DNA of 45,310 bases from Candidatus Ancillula kalotermitis (GTDB lineage: Bacteria > Actinomycetota > Actinomycetes > Actinomycetales > Bifidobacteriaceae). Positions within the stretch are counted from its first letter, which is position 1; each line of letters opens with the position of its first letter. Where the stretch lies: positions 1 to 45,310 of the forward strand of contig JAISRT010000024.1 of NCBI GenBank assembly GCA_031273495.1, given 5' to 3'. Positions 19,201 to 27,690 of the stretch are shown piece after piece. The translations under genes were made by a program, and so were the position numbers. The notes beneath the pieces were generated by a model, which was given only the letters and a program-made list of their open reading frames with translations, ran no database searches and was not told where the DNA came from.

Positions 19201-21495
19201 ATGACTGAGAGTATTCTTGATGAGTTAGTCGCTGGTGCAGTTGAAGATTGTGCTGAGCGTCGACGTCTTGTGCCAAAAACCCAGCTGATGCTACTGGCGC
19301 AAAACCAGCGTCCTGCGTTAGACGTGCTTGAAGTGTTCAGACAGAGGCCCTTCAACTTGATAGCGGAAATCAAGCGCGCTAGCCCGTCAAAAGGTGACAT
19401 CGGTGAAATACTTGATCCGGTGAAGTTGGCGAAAGAATACGAATATGCGGGTGCTTCGATGATATCAGTTTTGACCGAGCGGCGTAAATTTAAGGGCAGC
19501 ATTAACGACTTGAAAAAGATTGCGAGTAGTGTTAATGTGCCTGTATTGCGCAAAGACTTCATAGTGGACGAGTATCAGATTCTTGAGTCGCGGGCTTGCG
19601 GCGCTAGTGTTGTGCTTCTAATTGTTGCGGCATTCGAGTGGGACAAAAACGGTGGGTTTAACCATCTGCAACGCCTCGTAAATCTGACGCACGAACTTGG
19701 CATGAAAGCGCTAGTGGAGTGTCACAATTATGACGAGATTCGCACTGCAAAAGGGCTCGGCGTTGAACTAATTGGTGTTAACGTGCGGGACTTAAAGACT
19801 TTCGAGGTCGATAAGAACATTTTTGCGCGGTATGCCCCCTCTTTTACTGATGAGGTCACACTAGTCGCAGAGTCTGGTGTTGCTGAGCCAGCAGATTTCG
19901 CATACTATGTGCGCAACGGGGCGAAGGCGGTTCTAGTGGGTGAGGCACTTGTCAAGGCAGCGGACCCCGTGCGCCAAGTTCGAGAGTTCTTGACGGCGGG
20001 TAAAATCGCGAAAATGGATACTCCGCAAGACCAACCCTCGATGTATCCAGTGGCAGATATCGCTCCTGACAGCACTCAGACTCAAAGTCAAGTCGGTGCA
20101 CAACGCAGCATTAACACTTCTGGTGTGGGTGCCTCGTTCAATACCACGCGCTATCAGACGCAGGAAGAGCAGAACCCGAACCAGCGTCCACTCGACGGCA
20201 AGCTTAGCGAGCTCAACGGACCGTATTTTGGTGAGTTCGGTGGTCGTTTTGTCCCCGAGGCGTTGGTTGGTGCCTTGACCGAGTTCGATGAGGCGTATCA
20301 GAAAGCAAAGGCGGACGACGAGTTCCAGTCCGAGTTCAAGCGGTTGTTGAAGGATTACGTTGGGCGTCCCAGTAGTTTGACTTTAGCCGACAGGTTCGCG
20401 ACGGCGTTGGGGGTCCGGATTTCCGAGGAGTTAGGTGTTTACGCGGTTCCAAAAGTATACCTTAAACGCGAGGACCTCAACCACACGGGTGCACACAAAA
20501 TAAACAACGCACTAGGTCAAGCACTCCTTGCAAAAAAGATCGGCAAGAAGCGTGTCGTTGCAGAGACGGGTGCGGGCCAACACGGCGTCGCCACAGCAAC
20601 CGTTTGCGCACTGCTCGGGCTGAAGTGCGTGGTCTATATGGGGGCGGTGGACGCAAAGCGGCAGGCATTAAACGTGGCTCGAATGAAACTGCTTGGCGCA
20701 GAAGTTGTTGAGGTTCAGACTGGTGACAAAATCCTCAAGGATGCGATAAATGAAGCACTGCGCGACTGGGTGACGAATGTTGAAACTACACATTATCTGC
20801 TAGGAACAGTTGCGGGCCCACATCCATTCCCTACTGTTGTGCGTGACTTCCAGAAAGTGATTGGCGAAGAGGCGAAACAGCAACTCAAGGAGGAGTATTT
20901 AGAACAGAAACTCCCTGATGCAATCGTGGCATGTGTTGGCGGTGGGTCGAACGCAATAGGCATTTTTAACGCATTTCTCGATGATGATCAGGTGCAACTT
21001 TTTGGTGTCGAGGCTGGTGGGAGTGGTCCTGAATCGGGCAAGCACGCGATACGTTTCGGTGAAGATTTGCCTGGCGCGCAGAATGTCGGGTCAATCGGCG
21101 TGTTCCAGGGTGCTAAGTCATACCTTTTGCAGGATTCGCAGGGGCAAACGCTAGAAACACACTCGATTTCAGCAGGACTAGACTACGCTTCGGTGGGGCC
21201 TGAGCATCCATATTTGAGAGCGATTGACCGCGTGAACTACACTTTTGCCACTGACGACGAGGCGATGGACGCGTTTTCAACACTCTGCAAGACTGAGGGC
21301 ATTATACCGGCACTAGAGTCGAGTCATGCGCTAGCGGGGGCCTATAAAGTGCTCCGAAAACTTGTCGAGCGGGGCAATTTAACCCCGACGGTGCTCATTA
21401 ACTTGTCTGGGCGCGGTGATAAAGATGTCAGTACAGCGTCAAAATACTTCGGAATTGCGGGTGACGAGTCAAGTGGAGGTGCAGGTGATGTCTAA
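19201..21495 (+). CDS. trpC-trpB: fused indole-3-glycerol phosphate synthase / tryptophan synthase beta subunit
   Basis: [18 protein letters not shown] ... [12 protein letters not shown] (TrpC) then [42 protein letters not shown] (TrpB) in one frame. Confidence 0.96.
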   Translation: MTESILDELVAGAVEDCAERRRLVPKTQLMLLAQNQRPALDVLEVFRQRPFNLIAEIKRASPSKGDIGEILDPVKLAKEYEYAGASMISVLTERRKFKGSINDLKKIASSVNVPVLRKDFIVDEYQILESRACGASVVLLIVAAFEWDKNGGFNHLQRLVNLTHELGMKALVECHNYDEIRTAKGLGVELIGVNVRDLKTFEVDKNIFARYAPSFTDEVTLVAESGVAEPADFAYYVRNGAKAVLVGEALVKAADPVRQVREFLTAGKIAKMDTPQDQPSMYPVADIAPDSTQTQSQVGAQRSINTSGVGASFNTTRYQTQEEQNPNQRPLDGKLSELNGPYFGEFGGRFVPEALVGALTEFDEAYQKAKADDEFQSEFKRLLKDYVGRPSSLTLADRFATALGVRISEELGVYAVPKVYLKREDLNHTGAHKINNALGQALLAKKIGKKRVVAETGAGQHGVATATVCALLGLKCVVYMGAVDAKRQALNVARMKLLGAEVVEVQTGDKILKDAINEALRDWVTNVETTHYLLGTVAGPHPFPTVVRDFQKVIGEEAKQQLKEEYLEQKLPDAIVACVGGGSNAIGIFNAFLDDDQVQLFGVEAGGSGPESGKHAIRFGEDLPGAQNVGSIGVFQGAKSYLLQDSQGQTLETHSISAGLDYASVGPEHPYLRAIDRVNYTFATDDEAMDAFSTLCKTEGIIPALESSHALAGAYKVLRKLVERGNLTPTVLINLSGRGDKDVSTASKYFGIAGDESSGGAGDV

Positions 21496-21501
21496 CCCAA
21501 G

Positions 21502-22368
21502 GTGAGTGTTCCGTCTACATTTCTAAAAGTCACTGCGACAGGTAATGACTTCATAATCTTTTTAGACCTCGAAAACCGCTTCTCACCTACTGAACGCGAA
21601 GTATCTGGGCTCTGCGACCGGCACTTCGGAATTGGGGCAGACGGGTTAATCCGCATTGGCACTACTGAACTTGACGACTTCTTCATGGACTATTTTAACT
21701 CGGACGGCAGCTCGGCGCAAATGTGTGGTAATGGTGTTCGGGCGACTGCGGCGGCCCTGAAACATTTCGGCAAGACTGACGACGACTCAAGTATTTTAGT
21801 TGATACACGTGCAGGGCTGAAAGTTGTGCAACGACAGCATGATGTTGAACATGTGGGCTTTTCGCTTTTCGACGCTAACAATTTCCAGAAAAAGATTGAT
21901 GTTTTCCGCGTGAATATGGGCAAGTGGAGCGCGGACGACGGCGCAAAGTTTGAAGTGCGTGCAGGTCAGTTTAATTATTCCGCGCGATTTGTTGATATGG
22001 GCAATGAGCATCTTGTTGTCGAAGTGCCACTCCAGGCGGAGTTAGACAAGCTAGATTTGAGTATGCCTCCGCTGGTGTCTTCAGATGATTCAGAGTTTGC
22101 TGAGCGCGTTAAGACTGCGGGCACTAATGTTGAGTTCTACTATTTCCACAACGGTAAGCTGAAGTTACGCATCTGGGAGCGGGGTGTCGGTGAGACTTTA
22201 AGTTGCGGAACTGGGGTGTGTGCCACTGCCATCAGTAATTACCTAGACCGCGGGTTATTGCATGCTAGGGTTGAGGTGAAGGGTGGCGTGCTTGATGTCG
22301 ATGTCCACCCAGATTTCGTGTCGCTGCAGGGGAGTGCGCAAGTGGTTAGTGAGTTCGAGTATTTTTAG
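21502..22368 (+). CDS. dapF: diaminopimelate epimerase, GTG start
   Basis: FLKVTATGNDFIIF, MDYFNSDGSSAQMCGNGVRATA, ERGVGETLSCGTGVCATA. Confidence 0.94.
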   Translation: MSVPSTFLKVTATGNDFIIFLDLENRFSPTEREVSGLCDRHFGIGADGLIRIGTTELDDFFMDYFNSDGSSAQMCGNGVRATAAALKHFGKTDDDSSILVDTRAGLKVVQRQHDVEHVGFSLFDANNFQKKIDVFRVNMGKWSADDGAKFEVRAGQFNYSARFVDMGNEHLVVEVPLQAELDKLDLSMPPLVSSDDSEFAERVKTAGTNVEFYYFHNGKLKLRIWERGVGETLSCGTGVCATAISNYLDRGLLHARVEVKGGVLDVDVHPDFVSLQGSAQVVSEFEYF

Positions 22369-22395
22369 GTCTAGGGCAGTAAAGGGGGTTGAATA

Positions 22396-23235
22396 ATGTC
22401 TAGTTTATGGCAGAATTTGTTGGAGAATGTGGACGGAAAGCGTATTTGTCTGGGTATTGACCCACATGACGCCTTGCTCAGACAGTGGTCAGATGAGCAT
22501 GATGACTTGGCGACCGCCGCTGATGAAGGTGTCCTGCCTCTCAGTAAGTTCTCTAGTGCAGTGCTAGAGGTGGCTGATAACAACCCTAGAGTTGTCGCAG
22601 TGAAGCCCCAGTCGGCGTTTTTCGAGGCTCAAGGTGCAAATGGTGTGCACATTTTACAGGACTGCCTACAGAGTGCCCGGATGCGTAACGTCCCGACAAT
22701 TCTTGATGTCAAGCGCGGCGATATTGGCTCTACGAATCTAGGCTATGCGAAGGCGTATCTTGACTCGAAGTCTCCTATGCGTGCAGATGCGATCACTGTG
22801 TCTCCGTTTCTTGGTGTTGAAGCTTTGCGTAATGTTGCCGAGTTTGCTGCTGCCAATGGGCGTGGCGTTTTCATACTTTGCTTGACTTCGAACCCCGAGG
22901 CGATAAGTGTTCAACTTGCGGAGTATCAGGGCAGAACTGTTGCGCGGCAGGTCTTTGACTTCGCGAAGAACTTCAACCACGAATTCGGTATCACTTGCGG
23001 GCTTGTGGTGGGTGCCACTATTGGGGGACTTGCCGATGATGCAAATGTGCCACTCAGTGAGTTCAACGGTCCGATTTTGTCTCCAGGGGTCGGTGCACAA
23101 GGAGCTGGAAAACGTGAGCTAGATACGGTTTTTCGCGGTGCCAGGGACAAAGTTATCCCATCAGTCAGCCGTGCGGTGCTTAAACTTGGCCCTAACGTGA
23201 ATAGTATGCGTGATTATATCACTGAACTTGTCTGA
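22396..23235 (+). CDS. pyrF: orotidine 5'-phosphate decarboxylase (PyrF type 2)
   Basis: KRICLGIDPH, VVAVKPQSAFFEAQGANGV, TILDVKRGDIGSTNLGYAKAYL, ILSPGVGAQG. Confidence 0.94.
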   Translation: MSSLWQNLLENVDGKRICLGIDPHDALLRQWSDEHDDLATAADEGVLPLSKFSSAVLEVADNNPRVVAVKPQSAFFEAQGANGVHILQDCLQSARMRNVPTILDVKRGDIGSTNLGYAKAYLDSKSPMRADAITVSPFLGVEALRNVAEFAAANGRGVFILCLTSNPEAISVQLAEYQGRTVARQVFDFAKNFNHEFGITCGLVVGATIGGLADDANVPLSEFNGPILSPGVGAQGAGKRELDTVFRGARDKVIPSVSRAVLKLGPNVNSMRDYITELV

Positions 23236-23265
23236 AACGCAAGGTTAACCGACTCGTCTTGTTTT

Positions 23266-23367
23266 TGGATCCAGCGCAGCGTGGGACAAGCCCAAGGATG
23301 ACATGGGACCCCAAGGATGACATGAGGGGTTAATGTGTCATCTTTGGCTTTATGCCGAAGATCTACA
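23266..23367. repeat. repeat family B (hairpin cluster)
   Basis: gggacaagcccaaggatgacatg ... gtgtcatctttggctttatgccgaagatct. Confidence 0.85.
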
Positions 23368-23409
23368 AATCTTGAGGAAATCTTAACGTAAAATGACATA
23401 CAGTGTTGC

Positions 23410-23415
23410 TATACT
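23410..23415 (+). promoter_or_regulatory. extended -10 of the MacA/MacB-type operon (leadered)
   Basis: gttgcTATACTagtg; SD cgaaaggaag before GTG 23468. Confidence 0.7.
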
Positions 23416-23467
23416 AGTGTTGTAGAACTAGAATATAGTCTAAAGTGCAACGAAAGGAAGTGTTGAC

Positions 23468-25243
23468 GTGAAAGAATCGCCACTAAAAATAGTCAATAAT
23501 ATACGCAAAAAGCATAAGTGGGTGCTGCCAGTATTGATTATTGCCATTGTGATTGTTCTAGTTCTTGTGATAATGAACGGTATGGCTCCAAAGCGCAATT
23601 TCAATTCTATGGCGACTGCAGCAACTGGCGAACTGGAGAAAACGAGTATTGCTTCGACGGTTTCAGCCACAGGGAAGTTATTAGACCAGCGTGAGCGCAA
23701 TGTTTCGACAACTCAATCAACTAGGAAAATTGAGTCCATTGAAGTGAAAGACGGTCAGCAAGTTCACGAGGGTGACATCTTAGCAACCCTTAACACTGAC
23801 GAGCTTAATGACAGTTTGAAGACAGCTGACGTTCAGACAAGGACCGCGGCAAACAGCCTAGAAGAGCAGAAAACCACTCTAGCAAATTCACTAGAGTCCG
23901 CGCGGCTCCAAGTGGTCAGCGCAGAGAATAAGTATAATAATGCAAAACGACTGTATGAGCAGTATAAGTCAGACCCGAATCAGGAGTTGTCTGTCCAGTC
24001 GGCACAACTAACACTGAATGACGCGATAGCTAAGCAAAACGAAGTAAATAATGACACAGTGCTCAACGCTGCGAATGCTGCAGTCAGCGCAGCGCAGTCC
24101 GCCGCGGATCAACTTAAAGAAGCGTATAACGCGTGCATATTGGCAGCAGATGAGCTTGATGCGATCTCCCAACCAACTGCAATTGCGGAGTGTAACACCA
24201 ATGTAACTTATGGGTCAGCGGCACAAAACGCGGCGTCAGCAACACTCCAGAGCGCGAAGTCCACTCAGCAGGTGGCACAAGCATCACATAACCAGAATGC
24301 GGCGTCGGCTCAACAAACCAGGGACAAAGCGCAGAATGCCTACGACGTAGCGGTCAAGAATGCGAATGACCAGAAAGAATCAGCAGCGAACAGCCTCCGT
24401 GACGCCGAGAACTCACTCAATTCGGCAAGAGTGTCCTATTCGGCAGCCGAAAGCAAAACTACAAACTCACAACTCCTGAGCCTAGAGTCCTCGAAGATAT
24501 CGCTAAACAAGGCGAAACGCAATCTGGCGGAAGCGGTCGTCAAGGCCCCTACGGACGGAACGATTACACTTGTGAACTGCAAAATCGGGGACACTGCGAG
24601 CGGGACACTCTTCGTCCTAGACAGTGTTAGATCCCTAAAAGTTGAGGCGGAACTCGGGGAGTTTGACATTTCGAACATTAAACAAGGTCAGCGGGTCAAG
24701 ATTTCGACTGACGCAACTGGGGATGACGAATTCGTGGGTGAAGTGACTGAAGTTGGTATGACGTCAACATCCAGCGTCCCGTCTACGAGCTCAACGACTT
24801 CATCATCTTCAGGCTCGACCGCTTCTTCGACATCGTCAACGCCAAAATATAAGGTCAGTATTGCTGTAAACACTTATGACGAGCGGATGAGAATTGGGAT
24901 GACCGCGCGCGTTAGCATAACTACACAGGAGAAGAATAATGTGTTCAGTGTGCCATTTGACGCCGTGAAGACTAATGACAAGGGAGTGGCGCAGATTTTC
25001 GTTGTGGAAGGCGAAGGTGAGGAGGCACGGACCCGGCCAGTGCAGGTCACGACTGGGATTGAGAACGACACTAACACGGAAATTACTGGTGCTGCACTGA
25101 AAGAAGGGCTTAAGTATGTGCTGTCTACTGCGGAGGCATCAGACTCTATAGGGTCATTGCGTGGCGGTGCGATGATGGGTGGCGCAGGCGGTATGGGGGC
25201 TGTCGGTGGCGGTGCCAGTGGTGGCGGTACACGAGGACTCTAG
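23468..25243 (+). CDS. periplasmic-adaptor (HlyD/MacA-like) efflux subunit, GTG start
   Basis: N-terminal TM anchor, barrel-sandwich (VSATGKLLDQRERNVSTTQSTRKIESIEVKDGQQVHEGDILATL), long coiled coil, Gly-rich tail; SD gaaaggaag. Confidence 0.88.
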   Translation: MKESPLKIVNNIRKKHKWVLPVLIIAIVIVLVLVIMNGMAPKRNFNSMATAATGELEKTSIASTVSATGKLLDQRERNVSTTQSTRKIESIEVKDGQQVHEGDILATLNTDELNDSLKTADVQTRTAANSLEEQKTTLANSLESARLQVVSAENKYNNAKRLYEQYKSDPNQELSVQSAQLTLNDAIAKQNEVNNDTVLNAANAAVSAAQSAADQLKEAYNACILAADELDAISQPTAIAECNTNVTYGSAAQNAASATLQSAKSTQQVAQASHNQNAASAQQTRDKAQNAYDVAVKNANDQKESAANSLRDAENSLNSARVSYSAAESKTTNSQLLSLESSKISLNKAKRNLAEAVVKAPTDGTITLVNCKIGDTASGTLFVLDSVRSLKVEAELGEFDISNIKQGQRVKISTDATGDDEFVGEVTEVGMTSTSSVPSTSSTTSSSSGSTASSTSSTPKYKVSIAVNTYDERMRIGMTARVSITTQEKNNVFSVPFDAVKTNDKGVAQIFVVEGEGEEARTRPVQVTTGIENDTNTEITGAALKEGLKYVLSTAEASDSIGSLRGGAMMGGAGGMGAVGGGASGGGTRGL

Positions 25244-25283
25244 TGTTAACGGTTCTGCTGCAAGTGAGAAAAGGTGCTATAAT

Positions 25284-26063
25284 ATGATTGACCTCAAGAA
25301 TATCAGCAAGATTTATTTCAAGGGGACAGAGAACGAAGTCGCCGCAAACGATGATATTTCTTTGCGTGTCGATGAGGGTGAACTTATTGCGATAATTGGT
25401 CAGTCTGGGTCCGGAAAGTCGACTTTGATGAATATTATTGGAGCGCTCGACAAGCCAACTGAGGGCGAGTATATACTAGATAATGTTGCTGTGCATGAAA
25501 TCGATGATGCCGACTTGAGTGACATCCGAAACCAGAAGATTGGGTTTGTGTTCCAGACGTTTAACTTGTTGCCGAAAATCACCGCGCAGCAAAATGTCGA
25601 GTTGCCGATGCTTTATGCGGGTGCCAGCAAGTCTAAGCGGCAGAAAAAAGCCCGCGAACTGCTTGAAGTTGTCGGTATGCTTGACCGCGCAAAACACTAC
25701 CCAAACGAGCTCTCCGGTGGGCAAAAGCAGCGAATAGCGATAGCCAGAGCGCTAGTCAATGACCCCTCGATAATCCTTGCGGACGAGCCGACTGGTGCGC
25801 TAGACTCGAAGACCACGAAAATGGTGCTCGAACTCTTCCAGAAGCTGCATAAGGAGCGCAACTGCACAATTGTGATCATTACGCACTCCGCAGAGGTGGC
25901 AGAAGTGTGCGAAAGAGTTGTCACAATCGTAGACGGCAAGATTATCAAGGACACTGCGAACCCAGCGGTTTCTGGGGGTAGTTCTGCGAGCGGAGTGTCT
26001 AATAATGAAGAAAGTGACATCGATGACATAATGATTAGTTCAACCAAAGAAGGTGATGAATAG
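25284..26063 (+). CDS. ABC transporter ATP-binding protein (MacB/LolD-like)
   Basis: GQSGSGKSTLMNIIGALDKPT, LSGGQKQRIAIARALVNDPSIILADEPTGALD. Confidence 0.95.
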   Translation: MIDLKNISKIYFKGTENEVAANDDISLRVDEGELIAIIGQSGSGKSTLMNIIGALDKPTEGEYILDNVAVHEIDDADLSDIRNQKIGFVFQTFNLLPKITAQQNVELPMLYAGASKSKRQKKARELLEVVGMLDRAKHYPNELSGGQKQRIAIARALVNDPSIILADEPTGALDSKTTKMVLELFQKLHKERNCTIVIITHSAEVAEVCERVVTIVDGKIIKDTANPAVSGGSSASGVSNNEESDIDDIMISSTKEGDE

Positions 26064-27346
26064 TGCATCTGATTGAAAATGTTAAAATGGCACTTGAGTC
26101 GCTAGTTAGTAATAAGATGCGCACTGCGTTGACTATGCTCGGTATAATTATCGGCATCTCGTCGGTAATCGCGATAGTTTCGGTTGGGCAGTCTATGACC
26201 GGTGCGGTGACTGATGAGTTCGCGAATATGGGCATGAACAACATTCAGGTCAGTCTGCGTGCGAAGTCGACCACTGCAACTTCAACATCAAGGACAAGCT
26301 CGACTGGGAGCGGTGGTGCGTCGAGGCAGCCCAGTAATGACGATATGTTCACGGCGGATATGCTCGAGACTTTCAAGGACATGTACCCAGACGACATCCA
26401 GACTATAACGCTCACGGAGTCTGGGGGCTCAGGGCAGATTAAGGACGGGCACAAGTATGCCACAATCTCGGTTTCTGGCGTCAACGAAGGCATCACGCAG
26501 TCAAGTAACATCGAGATGCTACACGGCAGGTTCATACAAGAGTCTGACTTGATGCGCACGACACCTATTGCGGTAATCTCCGACAAGGCAGCAACTCTAA
26601 TTTTTGGAACATCGTCTGACGCCGTGTTAGGCAAGCAGATTAAGGTGTATGTCAATAATGAAGTTCAAGTGTATGCTATAGTTGGGGTATATGAATACGT
26701 CCAATCTGCGTTGATGACCGCGATGTCTGATGCCGACGTTTCGACTACACTCTACGTCCCAATAAATGTGCTCAAGGCGAATTCGAACAATAAGAACTAC
26801 GCGTCTTTCACGGTGATGGCGAAGAATGGGGTTGACACCAATATACTGAAGACCAAGACTGAGAACTTCTTCAACAGATACTACAAGAACAATGCGCAGT
26901 TCCAGCCGTCTGTCTTTAACACTGCCGCAGCGATGTCTACTGCGACCGATATGCTCGGCACGCTGTCTATTGTCATCGCCGTCATAGCAGGGATTTCACT
27001 TCTAGTCGGGGGGATTGGCGTCATGAACATTATGCTAGTCTCGGTCACCGAACGGACGCATGAAATCGGGGTGCGCAAGGCTCTGGGTGCACGAAACGGC
27101 GCGATAAGGATGCAGTTTGTCGTTGAGGCAATCACGGTGTCAATGCTAGGCGGTATTGTAGGGGTGATTATTGGGACTACTGGTGCCGCGGTGGCGTGCC
27201 ATTACTTGAAATATAACCTCGTCATCAGCCCTGGTGTGGTCGCACTAGCGGTCGGATTTTCGATGATGGTGGGCCTCTTCTTCGGATATTACCCAGCGAA
27301 CAAGGCGGCGAAACTGAACCCGATTGACGCATTGCGCTACGAATGA
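26063..27346 (+). CDS. ABC transporter permease, MacB/FtsX-like, GTG start overlapping upstream TAG
   Basis: ALTMLGIIIGISSVIAIVSVGQSM, GGIGVMNIMLVSVTERTHEIGVRKALGA, PIDALRYE terminus. Confidence 0.95.
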   Translation: MHLIENVKMALESLVSNKMRTALTMLGIIIGISSVIAIVSVGQSMTGAVTDEFANMGMNNIQVSLRAKSTTATSTSRTSSTGSGGASRQPSNDDMFTADMLETFKDMYPDDIQTITLTESGGSGQIKDGHKYATISVSGVNEGITQSSNIEMLHGRFIQESDLMRTTPIAVISDKAATLIFGTSSDAVLGKQIKVYVNNEVQVYAIVGVYEYVQSALMTAMSDADVSTTLYVPINVLKANSNNKNYASFTVMAKNGVDTNILKTKTENFFNRYYKNNAQFQPSVFNTAAAMSTATDMLGTLSIVIAVIAGISLLVGGIGVMNIMLVSVTERTHEIGVRKALGARNGAIRMQFVVEAITVSMLGGIVGVIIGTTGAAVACHYLKYNLVISPGVVALAVGFSMMVGLFFGYYPANKAAKLNPIDALRYE

Positions 27347-27399
27347 CTTAACTTTTGCCGGAGGATAATGCATTGCGATACGAATGATTTAACTTTTGC
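27329..27399 (+). repeat. 30-bp direct duplication of the 3' end of the permease gene
   Basis: gcattgcgctacgaatgacttaacttttgc (27329-27358) and gcattgcgatacgaatgatttaacttttgc (27370-27399). Confidence 0.95.
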
Positions 27400-27411
27400 G
27401 GTCAGAGGCGC

Positions 27412-27417
27412 TATACT
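27412..27417 (+). promoter_or_regulatory. -10 upstream of tRNA-Arg / malQ
   Basis: ggcgcTATACTagg. Confidence 0.65.
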
Positions 27418-27493
27418 AGGAGTATCACATTACAGCACACTGCTTGCTGTCTGACTGTGGCTGAAACCGCAGACCTACACTCGCAGTGCAGTA

Positions 27494-27567
27494 GCACCCG
27501 TAGCTCAGTGGATTAGAGCACTTGTCTACGGAACAAGGGGTCGGGGGTTCGAATCCCTTCGGGTGCA
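27494..27567 (+). tRNA. tRNA-Arg (anticodon ACG)
   Basis: GCACCCG...CGGGTGC acceptor, anticodon stem CTTGT-CTACGGA-ACAAG, T arm GGGGGTTCGAATCCC; CCA not encoded. Confidence 0.95.
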
Positions 27568-27613
27568 CGCACTAGTAAGACACTGAGCTACAGCAGCCAG
27601 CGTAGCGAGTGGT

Positions 27614-27631
27614 AATCCCTTCGGGTGCACG
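27614..27631 (+). repeat. duplicated 3' fragment of tRNA-Arg
   Basis: aatcccttcgggtgcacg identical to 27552-27569, 62 bp downstream. Confidence 0.95.
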
Positions 27632-27690
27632 TGTGACGATAGTGGGGAATCTCTTGCCTTGAGCATTTAAGTACATCGTTGAAAGGAAGT

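Noticed and set aside
19201-21495. TrpC-TrpB fusion as a novel architecture
   Set aside because: To my knowledge this bifunctional fusion is already annotated in bifidobacteria, so it serves as a lineage hint rather than a novelty
25278-25283. Promoter TATAAT directly before the ABC ATPase start
   Set aside because: Zero spacing to ATG would put the TSS inside the gene; aaaagg upstream works as a Shine-Dalgarno and the gene is probably in the operon with the adaptor
27601-27640. Second tRNA gene downstream of tRNA-Arg
   Set aside because: Only the last ~18 nt of the tRNA are present; no D arm or anticodon arm
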